Positions 55,931 to 64,000 are shown, counted from the first letter of the stretch. The stretch is 64,000 nt of DNA from Arthrobacter sp. PAMC25284 (GCF_019443425.1 NZ_CP080382.1:806001-870000); one strand, 5' to 3'. The notes: generated by a model not told the origin, from the sequence alone. Translations and numbers: made by a program.

Positions 55931-57529
55931 ATGAGCATTCACACCGATTATCATCTGGGCCGGCGCCGCTTCCTGGGCCTGTCCGTCGCGACGGCCGCCA
56001 CGGCGGCCCTTGCGGCCTGCGCCAATACCCAGGCCCCGGCAGGCCTGCCGGAACGGGTCCTGCCCACGGATGCCGCCGTCGCCGATTACGAGGCCCTCCG
56101 GGCGTTTAGCGGAACAACCGTCACCCAGGACCTGACAGCGTCAGCCTTCCAGACGACCCTTGCCGGGAAGGCCATCACGACGTGGGGCTATAACGGCGGA
56201 CTCAGTGCGCCCACCATCCGCGCCACGGCAGGTGACCGGCTCCAGGTCGGACTGGCCAACGGGCTGAAGGATCCGACCAGCATCCACTGGCACGGCCTGG
56301 CACTGCGGAACGACCAAGACGGCGTCCCGCACATCACCCAGGATCCAACCGCCGCCGGCGCCGGGTTCGACTACGGATTCCTGCTGCCCCACCCCGGCAC
56401 CTACTGGTACCACTCGCACGTCGAGATGCAGCGCGAACGGGCCCTCTACGGCGCACTCATCATCGAGGACCCGGCCGAAAAGCTCGTCTATGACCAGGAC
56501 TGGGTGATCGTGCTGGACGACTGGCTGGACGGCGTCACCGGCACCCCGGACGAGGTCATGGAAGAACTCTCCGGCGGAATGTCCATGGGCGGGGACGGGA
56601 TGTCCGGGACCTCCATGCCCGGCATGGACCACGGCCCCATGGGCTCCAAGCCGTCCCCCACCAGCACCAGTGGAGCACCGGGCATGGGAACGAGTCATAT
56701 GCTGATGGGTGCCCGCAGCGACTTCCTCGGCGGCGACGCCGGTGACGTCCGCTTCCCGCTCCACCTCTTCAACGCCAAGGCACCGGAAGAAGCCGATGTC
56801 CTTGCCGCCAAAGCCGGGGATGTCATCCGGCTCCGGATCATCAACGCCGCCGGTGATACCGCCTACCGAGTCGGCGTCCCCGGGCATACGCTCACTCTCA
56901 CGCACACCGACGGGTTCCCCGTCCAGCACCAGGACGTCGACGCCGTCGTGCTCGGCATGGGCGAACGCATCGACGCCCTGCTCACCGTACCGGAGGGATT
57001 CACCCCGGTACTGGCCCTGCCCGAAGGCAAGACCGGGCAGGCCCTGGGATTCATCAGCACCGGCACCGGCAAGCAGCCGCTTCCCGCGACCCTGCCATTC
57101 ACCTTTGACGGCACGGTCGTCGACGGCGGCCAGCTCAAGGCCGACCCCGGCGTCAGCTTCGCCCCGAAAACCCCGGACCGGACCCACGAACTCCGGCTCA
57201 CCGGCGGCATGATGCAGTACGACTGGGGCATCAACAGCCGCCGCTTCGACATGAACGACCCGTTCCGCGACGCCTTCGAAATCAAAGCCGGCGACCGCGT
57301 AGAGGTGAGGTTCGTCAACGAAACGGACATGTGGCACCCGATGCACCTGCACGGCCACACCTTTCAGGTCGGAACCGACGGCGCCCGGAAAGACACCGTC
57401 ATAGTCCGGCCCAAACAAACAGTCACGGTGATCTTCGACGCCGACAACCCCGGCCAGTGGCTCACCCACTGCCACAACGCTTATCATGCCGAACGCAGCA
57501 TGATGGGCGTCTTCTCCTACATCAAATAA
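55931..57529 (+). CDS. Multicopper oxidase, TAT-exported lipoprotein
   Basis: 532 residues. Twin-arginine signal RRRFLGLSV with a lipobox LAAC (Cys30), so it is TAT-exported and lipid-anchored. Cupredoxin copper motifs: HWHG (119-122), HSH (161-163), HPMHLHGH (469-476) and HCHNAYH (513-519). A Met/Gly/His-rich insert (about 216-260, MSMGGDGMSGTSMPGMDHGP) is typical of copper-tolerance oxidases such as CueO, where it collects Cu(I). It probably oxidises toxic Cu(I) at the cell surface. Key enzyme of the module. Confidence 0.95.
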   Translation: MSIHTDYHLGRRRFLGLSVATAATAALAACANTQAPAGLPERVLPTDAAVADYEALRAFSGTTVTQDLTASAFQTTLAGKAITTWGYNGGLSAPTIRATAGDRLQVGLANGLKDPTSIHWHGLALRNDQDGVPHITQDPTAAGAGFDYGFLLPHPGTYWYHSHVEMQRERALYGALIIEDPAEKLVYDQDWVIVLDDWLDGVTGTPDEVMEELSGGMSMGGDGMSGTSMPGMDHGPMGSKPSPTSTSGAPGMGTSHMLMGARSDFLGGDAGDVRFPLHLFNAKAPEEADVLAAKAGDVIRLRIINAAGDTAYRVGVPGHTLTLTHTDGFPVQHQDVDAVVLGMGERIDALLTVPEGFTPVLALPEGKTGQALGFISTGTGKQPLPATLPFTFDGTVVDGGQLKADPGVSFAPKTPDRTHELRLTGGMMQYDWGINSRRFDMNDPFRDAFEIKAGDRVEVRFVNETDMWHPMHLHGHTFQVGTDGARKDTVIVRPKQTVTVIFDADNPGQWLTHCHNAYHAERSMMGVFSYIK

Positions 57530-57541
57530 GGGAACCCGACC

Positions 57542-58499
57542 ATGAACACCCTTGTCGCGACAGAGCTTTTCTTCCCCTCCCCTGTCGCCAGCGCCATCCA
57601 GCTCGGGCCGTTGACCCTCCGCTTCTACGCCCTCGCCATCCTGGCCGGCATCGTCGTTGGGGTCTGGCTTACCGCCCGCCGGCTCCGGGACCGCGGCGGC
57701 ACCACCTCCCAGACCCTCGACATTGTGACCTGGGCAGTGCCCTTCGGCATCGTCGGCGGCCGGATTTACCACGTCATCACCGACAACCAGCTCTATTTCG
57801 GCCCCGGACGCGACCCTTGGGGTGCGTTCCGGATCTGGGAAGGCGGCCTCGGGATCTGGGGCGCCGTTGCCCTCGGACTCGTAGGAGCACTGATCGGGGG
57901 CCCGCCGCGCCGGCGTCCCGTTCGCCGCGTTCGTGGATGCGGCAGCACCGGGCCTGCTGATCGCCCAGGGCCTGGGCCGCTGGGGCAACTGGTTCAACAA
58001 CGAACTCTACGGCGAACCCACGGACCTGCCCTGGAAACTCCAGATCCACGCCATGGACCCGGTCACCGGCCAAGCCCTGACCGGCGCCGACGGCGCTCCG
58101 CAGGTTTTGGGCTATTTTCACCCGACCTTCCTCTACGAATCGCTCTGGGTCCTGGCCGCGGCGTTGCTGCTGATCTTCCTGGACCGCCGCTACACCCTCG
58201 GCGCCGGGTCCGTGTTCGCCCTCTACATCGTCTCCTACACCGCCGGTCGCTTCGCCTTTGAACTGATGCGCTCGGACCCGGCCAACCTGATCCTGGGCCT
58301 GCGCGTGAACACCTGGGTCGCCGGCCTGCTCTTCCTGGCCGGGCTCGTCCTCTTCCAACAGCTCAGGACCCGTCCCCGCTCCACCGTCCCGCCCGCCCCC
58401 AACGAACCCGCCCCCAAAGACCCCGCGCCCGGCAGCCCGCCCTCAGGAAACGACGTCGTGGATCCCGCCCCGCCTGTAAAGGAAGCCACGCATGAGTAA
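57542..58499 (+). pseudogene. lgt: Prolipoprotein diacylglyceryl transferase, split by one extra base
   Basis: Frame 1 from ATG 57542 covers IQLGPLTLRFYALAILAGIVVG, YHVITDNQLYFG and EGGLGIWGAVALGLVGALIG. It then derails at PPRRRP. The next frame supplies FVDAAAPGLLIAQGLGRWGNWFNNELYGEPTDLPW (the Lgt signature) and FHPTFLYESLW, to 58499. Removing one G from the five-G run at 57896-57900 joins them as a normal Lgt of about 318 residues with a proline-rich tail. It lipidates lipoproteins; three targets lie in this same cluster. It overlaps the next start. Confidence 0.88.
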
Positions 58500-59127
58500 C
58501 GCACAGCGGCGACGCGCCGAAAACCAACGCATCGTCGCCGATCTCCGCAACCAGCAGCGGGCCAAACAGCGCCGGTTCAACATCCTCCTCTACGGCGGAT
58601 TCGGACTGCTCCTGGCCGGCATCATCACCGCCGTGACCCTGACCATCCTCGGGTCCGTCCAGGAAAAGAACGCCGCCGCCGAGGCCGCCAAGCAACCCAT
58701 CGAAGGCATCCAGACCTTCACCGGCCTGTCCCGGAGCCACGTCGAGGCAACCGTCGACTATCCCCAGCAACCCGGCGTCGGCGGGGATCACGCGGCCACC
58801 TGGACCAACTGCGGGATCTACACCGAACCCGTCAATAAGGAACGTGCCGTCCACTCCCTGGAACACGGCGCCGTCAGCATCACGTACGGCTCCGGACTGG
58901 CCGCCGCCGACATCACCACGCTGACGGCCCTGGCCACGGACAAGCCCTTTGTCCTGCTCAGCCCCGGTACGGACTCCGGGACCGGAATCACGGCCACGGC
59001 GTGGGGCGCCCAGCTGACCGTGACCGATGCAGCCGATCCGCGCATTGCCAATTTCATCCGCGCCTACGCCCAGTCCCCGGACGCGCCGGAGCCCGGGGCT
59101 CCCTGCACCGGCGGCGTCAACAGCTAA
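58492..59127 (+). CDS. DUF3105 membrane-anchored protein
   Basis: 211 residues. A basic N-terminus, one transmembrane helix (about 32-54, ILLYGGFGLLLAGIITAVTL), then the extracytoplasmic DUF3105 domain: GLSRSHVEATVDYPQQPGVGGDHAATWTNCGIY, RAVHSLEHGAVSITY, and an end with GAPCTGG. The two His (SH, DH), EH and two Cys make metal binding plausible. DUF3105 is widespread in actinobacteria and in copper clusters like this one. It overlaps lgt by eight bases. Confidence 0.9.
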   Translation: MSNAQRRRAENQRIVADLRNQQRAKQRRFNILLYGGFGLLLAGIITAVTLTILGSVQEKNAAAEAAKQPIEGIQTFTGLSRSHVEATVDYPQQPGVGGDHAATWTNCGIYTEPVNKERAVHSLEHGAVSITYGSGLAAADITTLTALATDKPFVLLSPGTDSGTGITATAWGAQLTVTDAADPRIANFIRAYAQSPDAPEPGAPCTGGVNS

Positions 59128-59157
59128 GCATCCGACCCGTCGACCAAAGGAAACCCC

Positions 59158-59415
59158 ATGAAGAAATTTCACAGGCCCAAACCCGCGACCGACCCACAGT
59201 CACGCTACCGCCGGCACCGGCGGCTCGTCCGGTTCGGACAGGTCCTCATGGCCGCCGGCGCGCTGGTCGCCATCGGCCACTGGATCGCCCACCTGGCCCC
59301 GGCCGGACAAGGCCCGAGCATCACCCAGGATATCCTCATCGGCTACCCCACCGGGGGCCTGCTGATCCTCATCGGGGCCGTTATCGCCGGGCGCACCGAG
59401 ACGAAGAAACGCTGA
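59158..59415 (+). CDS. Small two-helix membrane protein of the copper cluster
   Basis: 85 residues: very basic start (MKKFHRPKPATDPQSRYRRH), helices at about 25-44 and 57-77 (YPTGGLLILIGAVIAG). Good spacing within the operon; its stop is two bases before the next ATG. No family name known to me, but small proteins of this type sit at this place in similar clusters. Confidence 0.75.
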   Translation: MKKFHRPKPATDPQSRYRRHRRLVRFGQVLMAAGALVAIGHWIAHLAPAGQGPSITQDILIGYPTGGLLILIGAVIAGRTETKKR

Positions 59416-59417
59416 GC

Positions 59418-60320
59418 ATGCCGCCCTGGGACGTTGTCCTGACCGCGTGGACTGTGAACTGGCCGGCCGTGGTCTTCCTGGTCCCCGCCGCTGTACTGTA
59501 TGCCCGCGGCCTCCACGCCGCCGGGCGCCAAGGAATCCGCTGGCCGTGGCGGCGAACACTGACGTTCTACGTCCTGGGGCTGGGGAGCTTCGCGGCGCTC
59601 AGCTTCGGCTTCACCGGCGTCTACAGCCACGACCTGCGCTGGGCCTTCACCCTGAAGATCACCGCATACCTGTTCATCGTCCCGCTCCTCGTTACCGCGG
59701 GCAAGCCCCTGACCCTGGCCAGGGAGACGCTGGGACCGGCCGGGGCGGCACGGCTCCAGTCATTTCTGGGACACGCGGTGATGCGGGCACTGAGCAACAC
59801 CGTCGTCGCCGCGCTGCTGGGCCTGGGATTGTTCACCCTCTTCCTGGCACCGCTGTTCCATCCCCTCCGGACCGACCCGCTCTGGGACGCGGCCCTGACC
59901 ATTCTGGTGCCGCTGACCGGGATGCTGATGGTGGTGCCGATCATCGAAGAGGAGTCGACCAAGGCCGTCAGTGCGCTGATCATCGTCGAATTCATCTACG
60001 TGTTCATCGAACTCGTCGCCGATGCCGTTCCCGGGATCATGATGCGCATCAGCCCGCAGATCCTGGACGGGGCAACACAGGCCCTGACCGGGCATCCGGG
60101 CTGGCTGCCCGGGGCGTTGCGGGACCAGCAGCTCGCCGGTGACCTGCTGTGGTTCCTGGCCGAAATCGTCGACGTGCCGCTGATCATCCTGATGTTCGTC
60201 CGGTTCGCCCGCAGCGACCGGAACGAAGCGGCCTCCTTCGACAACCTCACCGATGATCAGCTGGAGGCGCTGAACCGCGGCCACCTGAGCGGCCCGCACG
60301 CACGCCGCGGTGCCTGGTGA
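59418..60320 (+). CDS. CtaG-like cytochrome c oxidase assembly protein
   Basis: 300 residues, seven or more helices. VYSHDLRWAFTLKITAYLFIVPLLVTAGKPLTLARE, then GHAVMRALSNTVVAALLGLGLF, then HP and LGA-type segments and IEEESTKAVSALIIVEFIYVFIELVADAVPGIMMR. This is the caa3_CtaG family, associated with copper delivery to terminal oxidase and with copper resistance. ATG 59418 overlaps closely with the preceding stop. Last gene of the copper run. Confidence 0.88.
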   Translation: MPPWDVVLTAWTVNWPAVVFLVPAAVLYARGLHAAGRQGIRWPWRRTLTFYVLGLGSFAALSFGFTGVYSHDLRWAFTLKITAYLFIVPLLVTAGKPLTLARETLGPAGAARLQSFLGHAVMRALSNTVVAALLGLGLFTLFLAPLFHPLRTDPLWDAALTILVPLTGMLMVVPIIEEESTKAVSALIIVEFIYVFIELVADAVPGIMMRISPQILDGATQALTGHPGWLPGALRDQQLAGDLLWFLAEIVDVPLIILMFVRFARSDRNEAASFDNLTDDQLEALNRGHLSGPHARRGAW

Positions 60321-60372
60321 TGCGTAAAGTCCTCCCGGGCCCGGATTTTTCGGAGAGCCGCGGCCGGCCAGC

Positions 60373-60570
60373 TCAGATGAACGCGGCGGGATTGGCCGTT
60401 TGGCCGTTGAACATGACCTCGAAGTGGAGATGGCAGCCGGTGGAGTTCCCTGTCGTCCCCACGCCGGCGATCACTGCGCCCCGGGCGAGGACCTGCCCGA
60501 GGGAGACACCGATGCTGGACAGATGGTTGTACGTGGTTTTCAGGCCGTTGCCGTGGTCCAATGAGTACAC
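60373..60570 (-). pseudogene. M23 (LytM) peptidase C-terminal remnant
   Basis: SLDHGNGLKTTYNHLSSIGV, then GTTGNSTGCHLHFEVMFNGQTANPAAFI. The H-x-H zinc motif and the terminal strand of an M23 endopeptidase are intact, but everything before is missing, including the first His-Asp site. Truncated relic. Confidence 0.75.
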
Positions 60571-60608
60571 CTAATCATGGATTCAGTTGTTGATGTACTA
60601 TCGGTTGT

Positions 60609-60938
60609 ATGCAGACAGTCACGCAGTCATCGGTTCTTGCCCAGTGCGGGTTTGCGTTCTCGGATCCCACCCGGGCCAGGGTTCTGTTGGCGCTGCGGGA
60701 CGCGGCGGCGTATCCGAGCGAGCTGGCTGATCTGATCGGTGTGAGCAGGCAGAGCCTGTCGAATCATCTTGCGTGTCTGCGCGGTTGCGGTCTGGTTGTC
60801 GCGGTCCCGGAGGGGCGGCGGATGCGTTACGAGCTGGCCGATTCGAGGCTGGGGGAGGCGTTGACGAACCTTCTTGGTGTTGTTCTGGCGGTTGATCCGG
60901 CGCAGTGCACCGACAGCGCCGGTGCGGGGTGCTGCTGA
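60609..60938 (+). CDS. ArsR-family metal-responsive regulator (CmtR/CadC-like)
   Basis: 109 residues with the winged helix FSDPTRARVLLALRDAAAYPSELADLIGVSRQSLSNHLACLRGCGLVVAVPEGRRMRYELAD. Cysteines in ACLRGCG and at the C-terminus (QCTDSAGAGCC) are in positions used by CmtR-type Cd/Pb sensors. It overlaps the CDF gene by one codon (TGATG). An inverted AT-rich element precedes it (about 60575-60607). It probably represses the exporter until metal binds. Confidence 0.9.
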   Translation: MQTVTQSSVLAQCGFAFSDPTRARVLLALRDAAAYPSELADLIGVSRQSLSNHLACLRGCGLVVAVPEGRRMRYELADSRLGEALTNLLGVVLAVDPAQCTDSAGAGCC

Positions 60939-61762
60939 TGGGTGCCGGCCAGGTTCAGGCCGGAGTGGTGGCTGGCCGGCAGTCGATTCTTGCCCGCAGG
61001 ATCCGGTTGCTCGTGGCAGCGACGATCGCCTACAACGTGGTGGAGGCCGTCGTCGCCATCGGCGCGGGAACGGTTGCTTCCTCCAGTGCTTTGATTGGCT
61101 TCGGGCTGGATTCGGTGATCGAGGTTTCCTCGGCGGCCGCGGTCGCCTGGCAGTTTTCCGGCCGTGACCCGAAGGCGCGCGAAAGGACGGCGCTGCGTCT
61201 GATCGCGGTCGCCTTTTTTGCCCTGGCCGCCTTCGTCACCATCAGTGCGGTGCTCTCGCTCTCCGGTGCCGGGGAGGCGGAGCATTCAACGGTCGGGATC
61301 GTTCTGGCCGCGGTCAGCCTGGCGGTCATGCCGTTCCTGTCCCTGGCGCAGCGGCGCGCCGGCCGGGAGCTGGGTTCGCGCTCGGCTGTCGCCGATTCAC
61401 GCCAGACCCTGTTGTGCACGTACCTCTCAGGTGTTCTGCTGCTGGGGCTGGTGCTCAACAGCGCCCTGGGCTGGTCTTGGGCTGACCCGGTCGCGGCGCT
61501 CGTCATAGCAGCGGTGGCACTCAAGGAGGGACGGGATGCCTGGAAGGGTGAGAGCTGCTGCACGCCTGGCCCGACGGCGTCCGAGCCCACGCCCGGGCAC
61601 CTTCCTTCCACGCCGGACCTCGCGCCCGCCCTGTCGCTGACGACGTCCGGTGCCCGGCCGCTGACTCTGACTACGAGGACCGCCGCGGACACTGGGGGTT
61701 GCTCCTGCTGCCACGCCAACGTGATCCGCACAGCTGCGACAGAACTGCGACATCAGGACTGA
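60938..61762 (+). CDS. Cation diffusion facilitator-type exporter with Cys-rich tail
   Basis: 274 residues, six helices. N-terminal ARRIRLLVAATIAYNVVEAVVAI, then SSALIGFGLDSVIEVSSAAAV (the D-x-x-x-D-type site in helix 2), later RRAGRELGSRSAVADSRQTLLCTYLS and GWSWADPVAALVIAAVA with the second site. The hydrophilic tail contains CC and CSCCHA, a metal-binding addition. Substrate likely Zn, Cd or Co. Translationally coupled to the ArsR gene. Confidence 0.9.
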   Translation: MGAGQVQAGVVAGRQSILARRIRLLVAATIAYNVVEAVVAIGAGTVASSSALIGFGLDSVIEVSSAAAVAWQFSGRDPKARERTALRLIAVAFFALAAFVTISAVLSLSGAGEAEHSTVGIVLAAVSLAVMPFLSLAQRRAGRELGSRSAVADSRQTLLCTYLSGVLLLGLVLNSALGWSWADPVAALVIAAVALKEGRDAWKGESCCTPGPTASEPTPGHLPSTPDLAPALSLTTSGARPLTLTTRTAADTGGCSCCHANVIRTAATELRHQD

Positions 61763-61942
61763 GCAGGGGCGGGCAAGAAACTTCCGTTCCCTGCCGTGAA
61801 CGGCTTTGCTGCCCGGCCCCTGGCCGATAGCGGCCACCGGGAGCCGGACAACGCTGCCCGCCGTTCGTCTCCCGGGCCCCGCCGTGCGGACGGCTGCCCT
61901 GGCGGGTCGGCTGCGCGGCGCCAGTCTCTCCGGAGCGGTGGG

Positions 61943-62065
61943 TCAGCCCTGGCGGGCCTTCATCCGGGGATTTTTCTTGTTGATGACGAAGGTGCGGCCG
62001 CGGCGGCGGACAATCTGGGCTCCCGGGATTTTTTTCAGTGCCCTCAGTGAGTTGCGTACTTTCAT
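61943..62065 (-). CDS. rpmJ: Zinc-free ribosomal protein bL36 (C-minus paralogue)
   Basis: 40 residues: [20 protein letters not shown], then [20 protein letters not shown]. It lacks the four zinc ligands (C-x2-C...H) of the standard L36, so it is the paralogue made under zinc starvation. It overlaps the COG0523 gene (ATGA), so both come from one Zur-type promoter. It frees zinc by replacing the zinc-bound copy. Confidence 0.93.
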   Translation of the reverse strand: MKVRNSLRALKKIPGAQIVRRRGRTFVINKKNPRMKARQG

Positions 62066-63192
62066 GATGTGCTCCTTTGTGGTGTTTCGGTTGCTTCGTT
62101 CAGGTCAAAAGGATCAGGGAACGAGTCTGTGCCGGTGGCCATTTCCGCCTCGGTGAGCTCGCAGGCCGTCAGCAGCGAGGCGATTTCGGCGGCGTCGACG
62201 TCATCGCCGGTGACGGCCAGCACGGTTCCGCGGTCCCCGAATTCGGGATGCCAGTCCAGCACGGCGTCGGGACCGGGCCCCGGGGACATGAACGGGAGGC
62301 CCTTCCGCCCCGCCTGCCAGGGGCCCGTGTTTTCCAGCCATACCCGCGGGCCGATGCCCTGGACGGCGATCCTGCAACCCGGGGCCGATGCCACCCAGAG
62401 CCGGCCGCGCAGCCAGCATGAACCTTCGGCGATGGCGGCCAGGGCGTGGCGGAAACGCTCCGGATGCAGGGGCCGGACAATCCGCTGCACCACCGTAATG
62501 AAGGGCGAGGAGGATTCCGCCGGGACACGCACCGAGCCGGGCACGGTCCGGGCTGTTGCCTCTGCCAGGTTGTGCCGGCCGGCCCGGACGTCGCCGGCGC
62601 TTTCGGTCACCGCCCCGTGCGGGGCGATCTCCTTGATGAGCTGGACTCCCCGGGTCCGGGCTGCCGGGTCCACCGGCACGAGGGCCGGATCGGCCAGCAG
62701 GACCGTGTCGTTGAAGGAGAGTTCGCCCATCAGGAATTCCCCCGGTGTCCGGTCATCGTCCGGCACCGGGGTGAAACCGGATTCGAACAGGGTGTGGCGG
62801 TCCCAGATCTGGTCCTCCACCGCATCCGGTGCGCAGGCAAGCACTACTGAGTCAATCGTCACCGCGGCGCCGAGGCCTCTGAGCAGCGCGTGCACGGCCG
62901 TTGCCGAGGCCACCGCGGGCGGCAGACCCAGAATAATCCGCGAACCCCGCGCCAACAGCCGGCTCACCGTGGGCACGACATCCAGGCGCACGGTGCAGCT
63001 CAGGCAGCCATGTTCCAGCGTCGATTCCTCCCGCTCCACGCGCCGGCCCTCCCGGAAAACCCGCCGGATCACCAGTCCGTCTTCGAGCAGGTCATGAAAA
63101 ACGACAAGGGCGCCGGGTGACTCCGCGGCGAGGGCGGCGCACACCTGCTGCCGGCAGAAAACATCCAAAGAACTCACAACGGTCACATGCAT
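62062..63192 (-). CDS. COG0523/CobW-like protein with degenerate P-loop (zinc-starvation operon)
   Basis: 376 residues. [20 protein letters not shown] occupies the place of the GxxGxGKT P-loop, which is not there. The C-x-C-C motif appears as [13 protein letters not shown]. Later [22 protein letters not shown] and the CobW C-terminal domain ([22 protein letters not shown]). This resembles the P-loop-degenerate CobW-like proteins encoded beside zinc-free ribosomal proteins in mycobacteria, which I recall as linked to ribosome hibernation. GTP hydrolysis is unlikely here. First gene of the operon with rpmJ. Confidence 0.85.
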   Translation of the reverse strand: MHVTVVSSLDVFCRQQVCAALAAESPGALVVFHDLLEDGLVIRRVFREGRRVEREESTLEHGCLSCTVRLDVVPTVSRLLARGSRIILGLPPAVASATAVHALLRGLGAAVTIDSVVLACAPDAVEDQIWDRHTLFESGFTPVPDDDRTPGEFLMGELSFNDTVLLADPALVPVDPAARTRGVQLIKEIAPHGAVTESAGDVRAGRHNLAEATARTVPGSVRVPAESSSPFITVVQRIVRPLHPERFRHALAAIAEGSCWLRGRLWVASAPGCRIAVQGIGPRVWLENTGPWQAGRKGLPFMSPGPGPDAVLDWHPEFGDRGTVLAVTGDDVDAAEIASLLTACELTEAEMATGTDSFPDPFDLNEATETPQRSTS

Positions 63193-63207
63193 GAACGCCA
63201 GCCTATA

Positions 63208-63228
63208 TGCGAAGGATTCTCATTTGCA
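63208..63228. promoter_or_regulatory. Zur-box-like palindrome
   Basis: TGCGAAGGAT, T, CTCATTTGCA: an imperfect 21-bp palindrome about 16 bases upstream of the COG0523 start. On the minus strand it contains AATGAGAATC, close to the actinobacterial Zur consensus core. The gene content of the operon supports it. Confidence 0.6.
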
Positions 63229-63283
63229 AAAGGCTGACCATGCTGCCTCCCGGCCTTCAATGAGATCTTTACCCCGTCGAAGT

Positions 63284-63307
63284 ATCAACGTATGTTTATG
63301 TATTGAT
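63284..63307. promoter_or_regulatory. SmtB/ArsR-type operator overlapping the start codon
   Basis: ATCAA (63284-63288) and TTGAT (63303-63307) border an AT-rich 24-bp site with TATG/TATG inside. This is the size and symmetry of SmtB-family operators. It covers the first bases of the reading frame at 63306. Confidence 0.6.
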
Positions 63308-63617
63308 GATGACTGACGAGCAGACCCTGATCCGGACCGCTGAGCTGTTCAAGGCGCTTTCGACCGCTTCGCGCCTGCGCATTCTCTTTGTCCTGTCCGG
63401 GGAACCGTCATCGGTCAGCACCCTGGTGGCGGCAACACAGCTGTCCCAGCCGCTGGTTTCCCAGCACCTGAAAACGCTGCGGGGAAACAATTTGGTCACC
63501 GTCACGCGTACAGGCAAGGAAGCACTCTACGCCCTGGCCGATGACCACGTGGCCCACGTCATCCGCGACACCATCGCCCACAGCCGGGAACCGCACCACG
63601 GCAGCCAGGCCGACTGA
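63306..63617 (+). CDS. SmtB/ArsR-family metalloregulator
   Basis: About 103 residues: TDEQTLIRTAELFKALSTASRLRILFVL, SVSTLVAATQLSQPLVSQHLKTLRGNNLVTVTRTGKEALYALAD, and a C-terminal helix with DDHVAHVIRDTIAHSREPHHG. The D/H-x-x-H-type residues of the alpha5 zinc site of SmtB/Zur-linked regulators are present. ATG at 63306 or 63309; no Shine-Dalgarno, so the transcript is probably leaderless. It is followed by the His-rich gene with a 23-base gap. Confidence 0.92.
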   Translation: MMTDEQTLIRTAELFKALSTASRLRILFVLSGEPSSVSTLVAATQLSQPLVSQHLKTLRGNNLVTVTRTGKEALYALADDHVAHVIRDTIAHSREPHHGSQAD

Positions 63618-63640
63618 CTGCCCTTACAAAAGGAGTCATC

Positions 63641-63940
63641 ATGACCGAGGAAGTCAAGGCAGAACACACCCTCGCCGAGCACACGCACGGCGCGGATGAC
63701 TGCAACCACGAAACCGTCCAGCACGGGGACCACGTCGATTACCTGCACGACGGCCACCGCCACGCCGAGCACGAAGGCCACTACGACGAACACGACGATC
63801 CGGCCGAACACACAGCCCGGGACCACCGCCACGGCGCGGATGACTGCAACCACGAAACCGTCCAGCACGGGGACCACGTCGACTACGTCCACGACGGCCA
63901 CCGCCACGCCGAACACGGCGACCACTACGACGAACACTGA
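63641..63940 (+). CDS. His/Asp-rich zinc-binding protein with tandem repeat
   Basis: 99 residues with 24 or so histidines. Two nearly identical copies of HGADDCNHETVQHGDHVDY, then (L/V)HDGHRHAEH, cover about 75% of the protein. There is no signal peptide or membrane segment, so it acts in the cytosol. AAAAGGAGTC is the ribosome-binding site. Such proteins sit with SmtB/Zur regulators in actinobacteria, often loosely named zinc transporter permease; a zinc store or chaperone fits better. Confidence 0.88.
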   Translation: MTEEVKAEHTLAEHTHGADDCNHETVQHGDHVDYLHDGHRHAEHEGHYDEHDDPAEHTARDHRHGADDCNHETVQHGDHVDYVHDGHRHAEHGDHYDEH

Positions 63941-64000
63941 GTCCCCCCCGGACGCCGGGGAACATTCCGGCGCCGGGCCACCAACCCGGGCACCCCGGCT
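63941..64000 (+). terminator. GC-rich hairpin region after the His-rich gene
   Basis: CCCCGGACGCCGGGG just after the stop codon, followed by further GGCGCCGGG-type dyads, looks like a terminator. The window ends before it can be judged fully. Confidence 0.4.

Noticed and set aside
56141..58000. 619-codon minus-strand frame opposite the multicopper oxidase
   Set aside because: Antisense shadow of a gene with all copper motifs.

Overview
The window looks like accessory DNA from a high-GC actinobacterium of the Arthrobacter/Pseudarthrobacter type (Micrococcaceae). That genus call is inference, from the codon use of the clear genes and from typical actinobacterial families (Lsr2, lmo0937, HAAS/PadR pair, DUF6153/DUF305/F510_1955 copper cluster, zinc-free L36). 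A ParB-like protein, a KfrA-like protein with a long palindromic operator, a toxin-antitoxin pair, two serine resolvases and several transposases suggest a large plasmid or a plasmid-like island. No rRNA, complete tRNA, replication initiator or ParA is visible.

Layout. 0-2.4 kb: KtrAB potassium uptake, a small membrane protein and a universal-stress-protein remnant. 2.7-7 kb: resolvase with a res-like site, a TIGR02391 (Ymh-like) protein, two tRNA halves in reversed order, and a DUF262/DUF1524 GmrSD-like nuclease, so a probable defence or integration island. 7.4-22 kb: plasmid-type backbone and insertion sequences: frameshifted ParB-like gene, PadR/HAAS pair, an intact IS110 transposase with an extra HTH tail, a second IS110 split by an IS256 element, a BrnT-like/RHH toxin-antitoxin pair, KfrA and DUF2130. 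22-38.7 kb: a stress and signalling block: CsbD, two paralogous degenerate EAL proteins with matching 91-nt leaders, lmo0937 protein, cold shock protein, STAS-like protein, ClpC-type ATPase, an HPt-like protein lacking the phospho-histidine, YbdK-type ligase, Hsp20 and a third decayed EAL copy. 38.8-48.2 kb: mixed cargo and decay: lipoprotein, NAD-kinase-like pseudogene with a (GGTGCC)n expansion, DUF1206, ISL3 remnant, SRPBCC, second resolvase, HTH-GIY-YIG protein, Lsr2, and EEP and ABC fragments.

48.5-60.3 kb is a copper module. CsoR with its operator precedes CopZ and the CopA P1B ATPase for cytosolic sensing and export. A separate NlpC/P60 gene under a c-di-AMP (ydaO) riboswitch lies between. 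Then follows an envelope operon of DUF6153, DUF305 lipoprotein, F510_1955 lipoprotein, CcdA-like protein, TAT/lipoprotein multicopper oxidase, its own Lgt, DUF3105 and a CtaG-like protein. 60.4-64 kb handles zinc and other divalent metals: ArsR plus a CDF exporter with Cys-rich tail, zinc-free bL36 with a COG0523-type protein behind a Zur-box-like site, and an SmtB-like regulator with a tandemly repeated His-rich protein.

A quality warning: parB, the IS256 transposase, copZ and lgt are each broken by one extra G in a G4-5/CC tract. This pattern looks more like base-calling error than biology, and it also creates an apparent CopZ-CopA fusion.
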